Source: Candidatus Synechococcus calcipolaris G9
GTDB taxonomy: Bacteria > Cyanobacteriota > Cyanobacteriia > Thermosynechococcales > Thermosynechococcaceae
DNA length: 64,000 bases
Assembly (NCBI RefSeq): GCF_029582805.1
Contig: NZ_JAKKUT010000002.1
Coordinates: 1,699,747-1,763,746, forward strand
Reading direction: 5' to 3'
The stretch's first letter is position 1; every line of letters begins with the position of its first letter. Under the pieces are notes generated by a model. It saw only the letters and a program-made list of their open reading frames with translations, did not search any database and was not told the origin of the DNA. Positions 43,345 through 53,557 of this stretch are shown piece by piece. The position numbers and the translations under genes were made by a program.

Positions 43345-43917
43345 AACAATCTTTACCCCATCTGTAGTGCACCAATAGGCCCTAACCCAAAAACTCACCC
43401 TGTGGAAACCTGTGGAAAACTCCATGACAAACTTCGGGATAACCCCAGGCAAAAGTGCCCGAAGTCCCCATTTGTGCTTTTGCAGCAGGCTCTAAGGTGA
43501 GTTCAGAAAAACCTAGTGGAATTACATTTTGTGATCTGTCGTTGGGACTGTCAATGTGAACTGGATAACATTTTGCGATCGCCACTAACGCAAGAATGCG
43601 GGTTTCAGCGGGTCATCGTTCCTTGACTCAGTAAAAATAAGGCAGATCCTCGGTAATCCCCAAAAAGACAGCAACCATCGATTCTACCGTTGCCCCCTGT
43701 GGAAAACTTTTGGGAAACTTGTGGAAAACTCCTGAATCTCTGGGGAAAGCTTGGGGAAATATTCCCAAAAATGGGGGGAATACCCTCTCTGGTCAAGAAT
43801 CTACAAAAGTCATGAAACCTTAACTTATATGGTTAAAATATTACAAATATGCTAAGTAAACCCTGTGTCGGCGATCGCTGGATTATGATGTAAGCTACGC
43901 GATCATAGGCCTCAACC
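43345..43917. other. Intergenic region with DnaA-box-like cluster (candidate origin)
   Basis: TGTGGAAAA, the complement of the DnaA-box form TTTTCCACA used in cyanobacteria, occurs at 43411, 43698 and 43720, with a one-mismatch copy TGTGGAAAC at 43401. All face the same way. Degenerate copies (TTGGGAAAC, TGGGGAAAG, TTGGGGAAA) follow to about 43760. An AT-rich tract lies at 43801-43860 and could unwind. The region lies between divergent genes. It has features of a replication origin or a DnaA-controlled promoter. No dnaA or dnaN is nearby, which weakens the origin reading. Confidence 0.4.
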
Positions 43918-45303
43918 ATGAAAAAATCCTTTAAGTTCTTTAGCCTTGCCCTAGGAACCCTAAGCTATATTGCTGTTACAACCTCTGGGAGCTTTGCTAA
44001 ACCCAATGTGGTTCTTGAGTCGCCATCTAATCCTGAAGTAGACATTGTGGCTGCGAGTCGGCCGGAGGTATCGCCCCAATTAAGCCAGGCGGTTTTGAAT
44101 ATGGAGGGCCGCCTCAAAAAAGAGTTTGATGATTATTTTGGCCGAGACTTGGCGGAGGTGACCCAAGCACCGGAGGACATGGCCGTCACCCTTGCCAAAA
44201 TTAGTGAAGCCACTGGCAGTAAAACCGCCGTGATGTGGGTGATTCCACGGGAAGCTGACCTCCACCTCGTCTTAATTACCCCCAACCAGCCCCCCATTGT
44301 CCGGGATTTAGAGGATGTGCCCAAGGATGTTCTTTTCCCGGTAGCAGAAACCTTTCAACGGGACATCTCCAGCCCTTTAACTCAGCAACCCAGCCTAGTC
44401 GCTGCCCAACAACTCTATGAGTGGATTATTGGCCCCTACGAAGAAGACTTTCTCAAACCCCAAGGCATTGAAACCATTCTCTTTTGTCTGGGGGCGGGGG
44501 TACGTACCATGCCCTTTGCTGCCCTCCACGATGGGGAGCAATTTTTAATTGAGAAATACACCCTCAGCCGCATTCCTGCCTTTAACCTGATCAGTATGGA
44601 GCCAGGGAATGTACGCCGTCCGCGCATCTTAGCCATGGGAGCTTCAGAATTTCCCAATCAGAGTCCCTTACCAGCGGTTCCGGTGGAAATTAATACGATT
44701 TTGCAACAGGTGCAAACCGGAAATCAGCGGGTACGCACCCAAGGGTTGTTAAATCGCTCCTTTACGATGCGTAATTTAGAGCGTAATTTGCGGCGACAAC
44801 GGCCAGATATTGTTCACCTAGCAACCCATGCTGAGTTCTTGCCCGGCAAACCCAGTAATTCCTACATTCAGCTATGGGATGATCGCCTTGGCCTGGATCA
44901 GGTGGATCAGGTGGAGTGGCGTTTACCGATGCTAGAACTACTCGTCTTGAGTGCTTGCCGCACCGCCGTGGGCGATCGGGATGCGGAGTTAGGGTTTGCG
45001 GGTCTGGCCCTACAATCGGGGGTAAAATCTGTCCTAGCCAGTCTTTGGTATGTGGATGACCTAGGGACTCTAGCCTTGATGAGTGAATTTTATGGCCAAC
45101 TGCCCCAGGAAGCAACCAAGGGAGAGGCCCTTCGCCAAGCCCAACTCAATTTACTCAATCAAACCGTGAAGGTGGAAAATCGTCAGCTAGAACTTTCCCA
45201 GACCCAAGTTGCATTGCCCAATACCCTCACTCGCATGGGGGACATTGATTTTAGTCATCCCCGCTACTGGGCGGCCTTCACCATGATTAGTAGTCCCTGG
45301 TAG
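43918..45303 (+). CDS. Secreted CHAT-domain caspase-like protein
   Basis: A 461-residue protein with a signal peptide (hydrophobic residues ~7-22) and a CHAT domain (residues ~160-461). The catalytic His-Cys pair of this clan CD protease family is visible: His304 in HLATHAEF and Cys347 in LVLSACRTAVG. RILAMGASEF, LPAVPVEI and LASLWYVDD are further CHAT blocks, and the end ATFTMI-type FTMISSPW is shared with the large protein at 58873-63336. The middle N-terminal part (residues ~60-150) is unassigned. It is likely periplasmic or exported. Substrate unknown. Confidence 0.9.
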   Translation: MKKSFKFFSLALGTLSYIAVTTSGSFAKPNVVLESPSNPEVDIVAASRPEVSPQLSQAVLNMEGRLKKEFDDYFGRDLAEVTQAPEDMAVTLAKISEATGSKTAVMWVIPREADLHLVLITPNQPPIVRDLEDVPKDVLFPVAETFQRDISSPLTQQPSLVAAQQLYEWIIGPYEEDFLKPQGIETILFCLGAGVRTMPFAALHDGEQFLIEKYTLSRIPAFNLISMEPGNVRRPRILAMGASEFPNQSPLPAVPVEINTILQQVQTGNQRVRTQGLLNRSFTMRNLERNLRRQRPDIVHLATHAEFLPGKPSNSYIQLWDDRLGLDQVDQVEWRLPMLELLVLSACRTAVGDRDAELGFAGLALQSGVKSVLASLWYVDDLGTLALMSEFYGQLPQEATKGEALRQAQLNLLNQTVKVENRQLELSQTQVALPNTLTRMGDIDFSHPRYWAAFTMISSPW

Positions 45304-45305
45304 GT

Positions 45306-46481
45306 TTACCTGGCCTTAAAATCAGCGATCGCCTTTTCTAAGAGGGGATTGAGTTTCTGGGCAGCCGTAGACCAATTAAACGAATCCCAATAGGCTTGAT
45401 AACAGGACTGCGCTAATTTTTGGTAATTTTCAGGAGACTGGCAGCATTGAGTTATTCTTTGCATGATTTGGTGAGGTAGATCATCCCGTCTTTCAAATAA
45501 ATACCCTGTCTTTTCATTAGACACAATTGTGCCAATTCCGCCAATGTTTGTTGCTAGGCATGGACAGCCATGGGCTAATGCTTCACAGTAAACAATGCCA
45601 TAGGATTCGGCAAAGGAGGTCATGATGAAAAAATCACTATCCAGATAAAGATTTGATATGCGAGTCCTATCCGCAGGATGATTCTTATCTAAAAAAGGAT
45701 AAATCGTAACCATGTCTTGCATGGAATCAGAAATCCTCGGTTCACACCCCACAATGGTCAAATGGGGTTTATATCCCTGAGTATTTAATAGAGATAGGAC
45801 ATCTAAGGCGGTTTGGCCATCCTTGCGTTGCCAATCACGGCCAATAAAGAGTAACTTGATTTCTTTGTGTTGCTGCCTTTGAATGCGCCGATGAATGGCT
45901 TGTTCCACTTCTGTGGGAGTAGGAATATGATCTAAGTTTGCACCAAAGGGAATACTAAATACCTTATAGGACTGAGCACCTAAGGTTTTCATCGCTGACG
46001 TAGCAGCCCATTCCGAGCTATAAATGGCAAAGGAACATCGTTCTAATGCTTTTCTATCCAGTGCTAATGACTGCTCTACACTATAATCACAAAATTTTGT
46101 ATAGTAATGACCGAGACTCAACTCAAATGTAGAATCATACCAAAATACGTAGGGCTTATTTGTTTTCACCAGTAGACCTGCCCAGGGATGCCAGGAAAAT
46201 ACTAAGTCATAATCTACGTTCAGAGATTTGAGCTTTTGATTTAAGGAGTACTTCCAGACTGTGTTCACAACTGGATCGGCATCTGTAAAATACTGCTTGT
46301 TATGCACTCTAGAATAAAATCGATGCTTTAATCCACCGTATTTGGAGGCAAAAAAATCCGGTATGTCGCAGCAAATAACCTGGTGACCTAACTCAATAAA
46401 AGATTTATAAATATAAAACGATATACCTGAGAAAACATTGATATCCGCTGGATTTTGAGGAGCAACATAGAGTATTTTCAT
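45306..46481 (-). CDS. GT4 family glycosyltransferase
   Basis: A 391-residue GT-B fold glycosyltransferase. The N-terminal domain opens KILYVAPQNPADINVFSGIS; the C-terminal donor domain has KLLFIGRDWQRKDGQTALDV and the EX7E-like block SFAESYGIVYCEALAHGCPC, typical of group 1 enzymes. It should add a sugar from a nucleotide donor to a surface glycan or glycolipid. The gene is AT-richer than the chaperone genes but contains one HIP1 site near its end. It follows the next GT4 gene by 12 bases. Its stop is two bases from the convergent CHAT gene's stop. Confidence 0.88.
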   Translation of the reverse strand: MKILYVAPQNPADINVFSGISFYIYKSFIELGHQVICCDIPDFFASKYGGLKHRFYSRVHNKQYFTDADPVVNTVWKYSLNQKLKSLNVDYDLVFSWHPWAGLLVKTNKPYVFWYDSTFELSLGHYYTKFCDYSVEQSLALDRKALERCSFAIYSSEWAATSAMKTLGAQSYKVFSIPFGANLDHIPTPTEVEQAIHRRIQRQQHKEIKLLFIGRDWQRKDGQTALDVLSLLNTQGYKPHLTIVGCEPRISDSMQDMVTIYPFLDKNHPADRTRISNLYLDSDFFIMTSFAESYGIVYCEALAHGCPCLATNIGGIGTIVSNEKTGYLFERRDDLPHQIMQRITQCCQSPENYQKLAQSCYQAYWDSFNWSTAAQKLNPLLEKAIADFKAR

Positions 46482-46493
46482 AGGGTTGTTATC

Positions 46494-47747
46494 TTAAACT
46501 TGATGTTCAGTTTGATATTCGTCAAAAAAATCTAGCCATTGCTTTTTCAATGATTCATAGGAGTAATGGTCGTGATAATACTTTTGCAGTTCTCGACAAT
46601 TGATTTGATGAGTAGCTAGTCTATGCACCATTTCTCGAACACTAACAATAAAGGGTAATAGTTCCTCGGTGGATGTTTGCTCAACTCTGTTGGCAAGTAA
46701 TCCTATATCTTCCAATTTATCCTTGAAATGAGGTGAGTTTAGGGCGTTTAGATAGGCTTGATGAGCCTTTGCAGTATCCCGTTCTAGGGGAACAACAATC
46801 ACATTAGGATTATTTTCACCATAGTGGGGAATCCCACCTGCACCATAGGCAACAAAGGGAACACCACAGGCCATGGATTCGAGCAAGACAATGGGGGCAC
46901 CTTCTGAACCCACCGTAGGAAGTACAGTTAAGTCATAACTCAGTAGGCGATCCGCATAGGATTGTCCACCGGAATAGGCCCCAAAGCATTTCACCCGATC
47001 GCCAATACCTTGTTCGTCAATAAAATCACGTATGGGTTGTTCATCGGGGCCATCACCATAAATATGGAGTTCTGCCAATACATCCTCTAGGAGATGCCAA
47101 TGCTTAACGAGGGAAAAGGCACGTTTTTCAGGATTAAGACGGCTAAAGTAGGCTGCCCTTGCTGTTCCCATGGGAATCTTTTTAGGTTGGGCATCAGGAA
47201 TAGTGGCAGTTAACTCTAACGGTTCAGGAAAGATCGCCATGGATCGACTTTTTTTCTGCCAGTTAAATGAGCTAATAAAACTTTTAGTTGTTGTTGGTGT
47301 TTGACCAATGAGTTCGTCATAGAACCACTGTACTAGCCAGCGAGAATCATACCTACCACTTGGATCCCCTGAGAGAACTTCATGGTAGATGCGGGGTATT
47401 CTGTGCCTCAAAAACAGTGGAATTAAATTAAATTTCCAGCTTGTGCCTATACTGTAATAAATATCAGGGGCAAATTTGTCTACGATCTGGATTAACTTTT
47501 GAAATTGTTTTCCCTTGATCCACCATCGTTGAGGGACAGGCATATCTAGTGAATTCTGGGTTTCAAAACAATGAATTTGAATCTGATCGTGAAAGTGGGT
47601 CTTGAAATTCAAATTATCCCTGGAAATATCATTATTGGAAAGCACCAAAACCTGATGATTAGCTTCAGCTAACACCTGAGTTAACCAATAGAGATGCTTT
47701 TGAATCCCTCCCCGTCCCCCTAATATTCCCGTAAGAACTATTTTCAT
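46494..47747 (-). CDS. GT4 family glycosyltransferase
   Basis: A 417-residue GT-B glycosyltransferase. It opens MKIVLTGILGGRGGIQKHLY, a typical acceptor-side glycine loop, and the donor domain has GTARAAYFSRLNPEKRAFSL, ELHIYGDGPDE and PIVLLESMACGVPFVAYGAG. I choose the ATG at 47747 since it overlaps the upstream stop by four bases (ATGA), indicating coupled translation. The 14 residues further upstream in this frame lie in the HpnB-like gene. The substrate is unknown; with its neighbour it suggests surface polysaccharide or glycolipid synthesis. Confidence 0.88.
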   Translation of the reverse strand: MKIVLTGILGGRGGIQKHLYWLTQVLAEANHQVLVLSNNDISRDNLNFKTHFHDQIQIHCFETQNSLDMPVPQRWWIKGKQFQKLIQIVDKFAPDIYYSIGTSWKFNLIPLFLRHRIPRIYHEVLSGDPSGRYDSRWLVQWFYDELIGQTPTTTKSFISSFNWQKKSRSMAIFPEPLELTATIPDAQPKKIPMGTARAAYFSRLNPEKRAFSLVKHWHLLEDVLAELHIYGDGPDEQPIRDFIDEQGIGDRVKCFGAYSGGQSYADRLLSYDLTVLPTVGSEGAPIVLLESMACGVPFVAYGAGGIPHYGENNPNVIVVPLERDTAKAHQAYLNALNSPHFKDKLEDIGLLANRVEQTSTEELLPFIVSVREMVHRLATHQINCRELQKYYHDHYSYESLKKQWLDFFDEYQTEHQV

Positions 47748-48907
47748 AAATAAACTCGCCCTTTCCAAGCACCCCCTTGCCCTTGCCAATGTCGCCGGGC
47801 TGAGTCAATTGTCATGGCTGTATACATCAATGCCACCGCAGGTAAAACTCCGGCCATTGCAGGAGGCAGTCCATACCGGCGTAGGGTGGGAATATAGGCG
47901 ATCGCCATTAACATCCACGTTACCCCAGCAATGATCATTAACTGTTGCGAATGGATCAAGAAGCCGATCACCAAAGCAACTGGTGGAACCAAATACACCA
48001 ACGTCATAGCCAAAACCGTACCCATCAGTAACCACGGGGAATAATGTAATTGAGTATAGGCGGTGCGGGCCACCATTGTCCAAATGGTCTCAAGGGTGTC
48101 ATAGGCCCGCAGACTGTAGGTGGTAGAACTTAACCCCAACCAAATGGGATAGCCCTGGCTCTTGATCGCTGTTGCCAAGGCACAATCATCAATTAGGGCC
48201 TCCCGAATACAGCTAATGCCGCCAATGGCTTCTAGGGCATCTTGGCGTATCAGAATACACCCTCCTGCTGCCGCTGCGGTTTTCCGTTTAGGATTATTGA
48301 CCCAACGAAAGGGATAGAGCTTCTCAAAGAAAAAGATAAAGGCGGGAATTAACAGCTTTTCCCAGAAGCTTTTACACCGTAGTTTCACCATTAAGGAGAC
48401 CATTGCCAATTGGTTGGTTTCTGCGTGGCAGACTAACTGGCGTAAATTATTAGGGCTATGGGCAATATCCGCATCGGTGAGAAGAATATAGTCGGGGTTA
48501 TGGGTTTGGGCTGCATCAATCCCCTGGGACAGGGCCCACAGTTTTCCGGACCATCCTGGGGGTAAGGGAGAGCCTGCTAGAATCTGCAATTGATCTGAGC
48601 GTTCTAACTCAATAGCTGTCTCTTTGGCCTTGGTCGCTGTGCCGTCATCACTTTGATCATCGACTAAGATAATCGAGAGGGAACCGGGATAATTTTGCTG
48701 AAGTAAGGAGCCTAGGGATTCGGAAATGACGGTGGCTTCATTGCGGGCTGGAATAACGATCGCCATGCTGGGCCAAGTTTCTAGGTTGATTTCTAGGGTA
48801 GGTAATTCTTGGTCACTGCGCCAAAACTGTCCCCGCAGCGTGATTAAACCGAACCAAATGAGACCAGAGGTGATGGCCAATACCAAGAGAATGGTGGTGC
48901 TAGTCAT
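47744..48907 (-). CDS. GT2 glycosyltransferase, HpnB-like
   Basis: A 387-residue membrane glycosyltransferase of family 2, resembling the hopene-associated HpnB group. An N-terminal helix (residues ~4-25) precedes a GT-A domain with MAIVIPARNEATVISESLGS, IILVDDQSDDGTA, ILLTDADIAHSP and the EALIDDCALATAI acceptor block; several C-terminal hydrophobic segments follow. HpnB-like enzymes are linked to hopanoid head-group sugars, but no hopene cyclase is in this window, so the lipid is uncertain. It overlaps rsgA upstream by eight bases and the GT4 gene downstream by four. Confidence 0.85.
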   Translation of the reverse strand: MTSTTILLVLAITSGLIWFGLITLRGQFWRSDQELPTLEINLETWPSMAIVIPARNEATVISESLGSLLQQNYPGSLSIILVDDQSDDGTATKAKETAIELERSDQLQILAGSPLPPGWSGKLWALSQGIDAAQTHNPDYILLTDADIAHSPNNLRQLVCHAETNQLAMVSLMVKLRCKSFWEKLLIPAFIFFFEKLYPFRWVNNPKRKTAAAAGGCILIRQDALEAIGGISCIREALIDDCALATAIKSQGYPIWLGLSSTTYSLRAYDTLETIWTMVARTAYTQLHYSPWLLMGTVLAMTLVYLVPPVALVIGFLIHSQQLMIIAGVTWMLMAIAYIPTLRRYGLPPAMAGVLPAVALMYTAMTIDSARRHWQGQGGAWKGRVYL

Positions 48908-49979
48908 AGATTTCTTCTTCTCGCTCCTGCCAATCCATCAGCCGTTGGTGCTGCTCTCGCCGCGATCGCCGACGATACTTTTTCGTATCGAGGAGGGGCT
49001 CAGAAGTCAGTTTTCCCCCAGAACCTGATTTGAGCTTGACGTTAGGTTCCGCCGATTGCAGGGACGGGTCTGAGGCAAGGGGTTGTCCTTGGATGGTCTC
49101 TAGACAGTCTAAATAAAAGGGATAGCGGGGCCAATCTCCACGGACAATACAACCGGGTTCATGATGGTGGTAGCAATCTTGAAAATGGCACGTCCCTAGG
49201 GTAAGCCGCTGGCGAATTTCGGGGAAGCAGGTTGCTAGGGTCTGGGGCGACTTGGGTAGGTTGGGCTGGTTAAATCCAGGGGTATCCGCCAACAGTCCTC
49301 CTTCTGTCAATGCAAATAGTTCCACATGGCGGGTGGTGTGTTTGCCCCGACCCCAACGCTCGGAAACGGTACCAATCCGTAGGGATTCATCCGGCATTAA
49401 ATACTGAATCAAGCTACTTTTGCCGACACCAGAGGGGCCGCAAATAACCGTTAAATGATCCGCTAGGAGTGTTCGTAGATCTTGCCACCCTAAGGACTGA
49501 GGCACACTTAAAATGAGGGCACGATACCCCCAGTCTTCTAATCGGCTTTGCCATCTGTTTCGTTGTTCTGGAGTAACTAAGTCTGCTTTACTCAAGGCAA
49601 TAATGAGACGAAATCCAGTTTCCTCGGCTGTAATTAAAAAGCGATTTATTTGGTGGGTATCCGGTTCGGGATCCGCAAGGGCAAAAACCAGAAGGATTTG
49701 ATCCGCATTCGCCACTGCCGGTCGCAGGAGTTCACTCTGGCGGGGCAATACCTGGGCGATCGCCCCCCGTCCGCCTTGCCAATCAGGGCCATCCACTTGC
49801 ACCTGATCGCCTACCATCACCTGTTGACCCATTTTTTTCAGCCGCGATCGCCGTACACACAGTAACTCGGGTCGAGGAGCCATGGCAGACGCTAAACGCA
49901 CGCGATAAAAATTTGCCTGGACGGCTAAAACCGTTCCCAGCCAGGTTGGGCAGGCTAAACCGGATTCTGTGGCCGCCAT
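48900..49979 (-). CDS. rsgA: Ribosome small-subunit GTPase RsgA
   Basis: RsgA (YjeQ) is a circularly permuted GTPase that checks late 30S assembly. Motifs come in permuted order: G4-like ALSKADLVT, then G1 VICGPSGVGKSSLIQYL, then G3 LADTPGFNQPN. The C-terminal zinc site reads CFPEIRQRLTLGTCHFQDCY followed by HHHEPGC. The N-terminal OB domain begins TWLGTVLAVQANFYRVRL. I start at the ATG at 49979 (359 residues), 16 bases after tusA; the frame is open to 50123 but overlaps tusA there. The basic tail KKYRRRSRREQHQR is rRNA-binding-like. Confidence 0.95.
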   Translation of the reverse strand: MAATESGLACPTWLGTVLAVQANFYRVRLASAMAPRPELLCVRRSRLKKMGQQVMVGDQVQVDGPDWQGGRGAIAQVLPRQSELLRPAVANADQILLVFALADPEPDTHQINRFLITAEETGFRLIIALSKADLVTPEQRNRWQSRLEDWGYRALILSVPQSLGWQDLRTLLADHLTVICGPSGVGKSSLIQYLMPDESLRIGTVSERWGRGKHTTRHVELFALTEGGLLADTPGFNQPNLPKSPQTLATCFPEIRQRLTLGTCHFQDCYHHHEPGCIVRGDWPRYPFYLDCLETIQGQPLASDPSLQSAEPNVKLKSGSGGKLTSEPLLDTKKYRRRSRREQHQRLMDWQEREEEIYD

Positions 49980-49995
49980 CACGTTGATCTCAATC

Positions 49996-50250
49996 TCATA
50001 GAATAGGGGCGCAACGTTCAACGTGCAGGGCATAAAAACTCCCCTGGGATTCAACGGACAACACGCGATAACCTGCCATGCGTAAACTATCGGGAACCTG
50101 TTCAATGGGTTCACCAGGATCAAGCCATACCTCTAGGGGCTGGGCTGGGGGCAGTTGCTCCAGACGTAACTTAGTCCGCACAAAATTTAGGGGACAAGGG
50201 GTTCCCCGCAAATCCAGGGTTTCTGGTTCTGGCTCAGCCATGGGGGTCAT
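49996..50250 (-). CDS. TusA-family sulfurtransferase
   Basis: An 84-residue TusA/SirA-like protein with the sulfur-carrying cysteine in [19 protein letters not shown] (CPxP-type motif CPLN here). TusA proteins carry persulfide sulfur for tRNA thiolation or other sulfur transfers. The second conserved position after the Cys-Pro is altered from the usual CPxP, so activity may differ. Its ATG overlaps the dnaJ stop by four bases (ATGA). The dnaJ-tusA-rsgA order recurs in cyanobacteria as far as I recall. Confidence 0.85.
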   Translation of the reverse strand: MTPMAEPEPETLDLRGTPCPLNFVRTKLRLEQLPPAQPLEVWLDPGEPIEQVPDSLRMAGYRVLSVESQGSFYALHVERCAPIL

Positions 50251-51383
50251 CCGCCAAACAAGCCCCCTAAAAAGTTTTCCAGCCCCCCCTTACCCAGGCG
50301 ATCGCCGCGAATCTTGGCTAGTTTTTCTAGGAGTTCCCGTTCTTCGTTACTGACTTTGGTGGGAATATCAACATTGACCGTAATCAGATGATCCCCCCGC
50401 GCCACTGGATTGCCGACCCGAGGTACACCATGACTTTCAAGGGTTAGAACCGTACCCGGTTGGGTTCCTGGGGGAATGGTTAGTTCTTCTTCGCCGTCCA
50501 CCGTACTCACCATGAGACGGCAGCCTAAAATGGCTTGGAGATAGCTAATCTTTAGGGTGGAGAGGATATTATTGCCATCCCGCTTAAATTCAGCATCCTC
50601 CTCAACAAAAAGATAAACATACAAATCGCCAGAGGGGCCCCCCCGCTGACCCGCATCCCCTTCACTGGAAACTCGCAGCCGCGTTCCCGTATCCACCCCC
50701 GCTGGAATCGTAATTTTCAGCTTTTTATTGATCTGGGATTGTCCTTGACCGCCACAGGATTCACAGCGATCTTCAATGATCATGCCGCTACCGCCACAGG
50801 TGGGACAACTCGACAATTGGGTAAAGCTACCAAAGGGAGTCCGGGTGGATCGCCGCACCTGCCCCACGCCGTTACAGGTACTACAGGTGACGGGTTTAGT
50901 GCCTGGCTTAGCCCCCGTTCCCTTACAGGTTTGGCAGGTCTCTAGGTGGGTGAGCTTAATTTCTTTTTCACCACCAAAAATCGCTTCTCGAAATTCTAGG
51001 CGCAGATCATAGCGGAGATCATCCCCACGGGTTGGCCCAGGGCGACGACGGGTTGTTTGGGTTCCCATGCCACCGCCAAAGCCACCAAAAAAGGTTTCAA
51101 AAATATCGGCAAAGCCCCCCATATCTCCAAAGTCCGTGGCAAAACCACCCGCCCCTGCGGCTCCACTGACTCCCGCCTCGCCAAAGCGATCGTATTGGGC
51201 CCGAGCTTGACTATCGGAGAGCACCTCGTAGGCGCGATTAATTTCTTTGAACGTTTCCTCTGCCCCGGCTTCTTTATTCACGTCGGGGTGATATTTCCGT
51301 GCTAAACGGCGATACGCCCGTTTGAGTTCTTCCCCATCGGCGGAGCGAGAAACGCCAAGGACTTCATAGTAATCACGGGCCAT
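50247..51383 (-). CDS. dnaJ: Chaperone DnaJ
   Basis: A 378-residue full-length Hsp40. The J-domain begins [20 protein letters not shown] with HPD in RKYHPDVNK; a Gly/Phe region follows. The zinc region has four CxxCxGxG-type repeats ([32 protein letters not shown]), then the substrate-binding C-terminal domains. I start at MARDYYE (51383), two codons inside the longest frame. It lies 17 bases downstream of dnaK and delivers clients to it; tusA overlaps its end by four bases. Confidence 0.97.
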   Translation of the reverse strand: MARDYYEVLGVSRSADGEELKRAYRRLARKYHPDVNKEAGAEETFKEINRAYEVLSDSQARAQYDRFGEAGVSGAAGAGGFATDFGDMGGFADIFETFFGGFGGGMGTQTTRRRPGPTRGDDLRYDLRLEFREAIFGGEKEIKLTHLETCQTCKGTGAKPGTKPVTCSTCNGVGQVRRSTRTPFGSFTQLSSCPTCGGSGMIIEDRCESCGGQGQSQINKKLKITIPAGVDTGTRLRVSSEGDAGQRGGPSGDLYVYLFVEEDAEFKRDGNNILSTLKISYLQAILGCRLMVSTVDGEEELTIPPGTQPGTVLTLESHGVPRVGNPVARGDHLITVNVDIPTKVSNEERELLEKLAKIRGDRLGKGGLENFLGGLFGG

Positions 51384-51400
51384 AGACAAATTTACCCAAG

Positions 51401-53356
51401 TTAATCAACGGCTTCATAATCTGTAACGACAGTACCATCATTATCGCTGATCACCGTGGCATCGTTGTCTAAAATTTGGGTCGCCTGGCTACTGGGCCCC
51501 ATGGTTCCCACCCCCACATTGGTTCCGCCAATGGAACCCCCAGCGGTTTGTTGATACACCGCCGTTCCCACACTGATTAGAGCCTGTTGCAGAGCATCCA
51601 TTTTCTGACGCATACCATCGGGAGTAATCGTCTCATCGGTCATGGCATACTGCATTTCTGCCACGATGCGCTCAATTTTATCCCGCAGGGCAGCCGGCAA
51701 GGATGGAATGTTTTGCTTCAGATTTGATTCGTAACTGTAAAGGAGGCTATCGGCTTGATTCCGTAGCTCGGCCACCTCCCGCTTGATTTGATCATCCTGG
51801 GCATAGATTTGAGCCTCTTGACGCATTCGCTCAATTTCTAGGCTACTGAGGCTACCTCGATTGGTAATTTGGATACTTTGTTGTCGTCCCGTGCCCCGAT
51901 CTACCGCCGATACATTCAAGATACCATTGGCATCAATATCAAAGGTGACATCGATTTGGGGGACACCGCGGGCGGCGGGGGGAATGCCCGTGAGTTCAAA
52001 GCGGGCCAGTTCCTTATTGTCTTGGGCTAGGGGCCGCTCCCCCTGATAGACGGAAACTTCGACAACGGTTTGACCATCGGAGGCGGTGGAAAAGCTTTGG
52101 GTTTTGCTAGTGGGCAAGGTGGTATTGCGATCGATGATCTTGGAGAAAACCCCCCCGAGGGTTTCAATACCTAAGGATAGGGGTGTGACATCCAACAGAA
52201 GCAGATCCTTCACCGTGGTTTCTTTGCCGAGAATACCGCCCTGGATGGCGGCTCCTAAGGCCACGGCTTCATCGGGGTTAATGGAGCGATCGGGGGGCTT
52301 GCTACAGAAGGATTTGACGGCCTCCTGAATGGCGGGAATGCGGGTGGATCCCCCCACTAGTAAAACCCGATCAATTTCCTCGACGGATAGGCCGCAGTCA
52401 GCGAGAGCCTGGTTCATCGGATCAATGGTGGCTTGGACGAGGTGACTCACCAATTCTTCAAATTTATTCCGAGTGAGATCAATTTCTAGGTGCTTGGGGC
52501 CCGTTTCATCGGCGGTGATGAAGGGTAAGTTAATGGAGGTGCTTAAGGTTCCGGAAAGCTCAACCTTGGCTTTTTCGGAGGCTTCCCGCAATCGCTGGAG
52601 GGCCATTTTATCCTTAGATAGGTCAATCCCTTCCTGTTCCTGGAAGGTGCCAAGTAACCAATCGAGGATGCACTCATCAAAATTATCTCCGCCCAGATGA
52701 TTGTTGCCGGCGGTGGAGCGAACCTCAAAGACCCCATCCCCAAGTTGGAGAATTGACACATCAAAGGTGCCGCCCCCTAGGTCAAACACGAGAATAACTT
52801 GGTCTTGATCCTGTTTATCAATGCCGTAGGCTAGGGATGCGGCCGTGGGTTCGTTAATGATCCGCATGACTTCAAGTCCGGCGATCGCCCCGGCATCTTT
52901 GGTGGCTTGCCGCTGGGCATCACTAAAATAGGCGGGGACGGTGATCACAGCCTGATTGACCCCTTCCCCTAGATAGGCCTCTGCATCCTGCTTGAGTTTT
53001 TGCAAAACCATGGCAGAAATTTCTTGGGTCGTATAGGTGCGATCGCGAACCTGAACATCTACAGTGCCATCTCGCCCTTGGGCACAGTTATAGGAGACCC
53101 TTGACCGTTCCTCGGAGGTTTCTTCCCAGCGACGACCAATGAACCGCTTAATACTAAAGACGGTATTTTCGGCATTGGTGACGGCTTGCCGCTTCGCCAG
53201 TTGGCCAACGAGACGCTCACCGGACTTACCAAAGGCAACAATGCTAGGAGTAGTGCGGCCGCCCTCTGCACTGGGGATTACAACCGCGTTCCCCCCTTCC
53301 AAGACAGCGACGCAACTGTTGGTTGTTCCGAGATCAATGCCAATAACTTTACCCAT
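51401..53356 (-). CDS. dnaK: Chaperone DnaK (Hsp70)
   Basis: A 651-residue Hsp70. The ATPase signatures are all present: [40 protein letters not shown] and [17 protein letters not shown]. The substrate-binding domain includes [17 protein letters not shown], and the C-terminal lid ends with acidic VVTDYEAVD rather than the classic EEVD. With GrpE and DnaJ encoded on either side it forms the full chaperone cycle. Cyanobacteria have several DnaK paralogues; the grpE-dnaK-dnaJ cluster marks this as the main housekeeping one, by inference. Confidence 0.97.
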   Translation of the reverse strand: MGKVIGIDLGTTNSCVAVLEGGNAVVIPSAEGGRTTPSIVAFGKSGERLVGQLAKRQAVTNAENTVFSIKRFIGRRWEETSEERSRVSYNCAQGRDGTVDVQVRDRTYTTQEISAMVLQKLKQDAEAYLGEGVNQAVITVPAYFSDAQRQATKDAGAIAGLEVMRIINEPTAASLAYGIDKQDQDQVILVFDLGGGTFDVSILQLGDGVFEVRSTAGNNHLGGDNFDECILDWLLGTFQEQEGIDLSKDKMALQRLREASEKAKVELSGTLSTSINLPFITADETGPKHLEIDLTRNKFEELVSHLVQATIDPMNQALADCGLSVEEIDRVLLVGGSTRIPAIQEAVKSFCSKPPDRSINPDEAVALGAAIQGGILGKETTVKDLLLLDVTPLSLGIETLGGVFSKIIDRNTTLPTSKTQSFSTASDGQTVVEVSVYQGERPLAQDNKELARFELTGIPPAARGVPQIDVTFDIDANGILNVSAVDRGTGRQQSIQITNRGSLSSLEIERMRQEAQIYAQDDQIKREVAELRNQADSLLYSYESNLKQNIPSLPAALRDKIERIVAEMQYAMTDETITPDGMRQKMDALQQALISVGTAVYQQTAGGSIGGTNVGVGTMGPSSQATQILDNDATVISDNDGTVVTDYEAVD

Positions 53357-53557
53357 AGTCTCTATCTAAACCCATAATCTCTATCTAATTAGGTGTGATC
53401 ATCAAAGCCAGCAGCCCAACCAGAGATGGGAATCCTACGCACTAATTTTAGAGGATATCTCACCCTAACAAAAGAATGCCGCAATATTGCTGTTATCCTA
53501 GCACCCTTATTAGCAAAAAAAGGGGTCAGACGTGACACCTTGCAAAGATCTAATTAA

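Noticed and set aside
43382-43796. Minus-strand frames of 67 and 63 aa in the DnaA-box region
   Set aside because: Low-complexity products explained by the repeats; no family and no start signals.
53357-53557. CIRCE operator between grpE and dnaK
   Set aside because: A CTAGCACCC half-like sequence exists but there is no matching second half.
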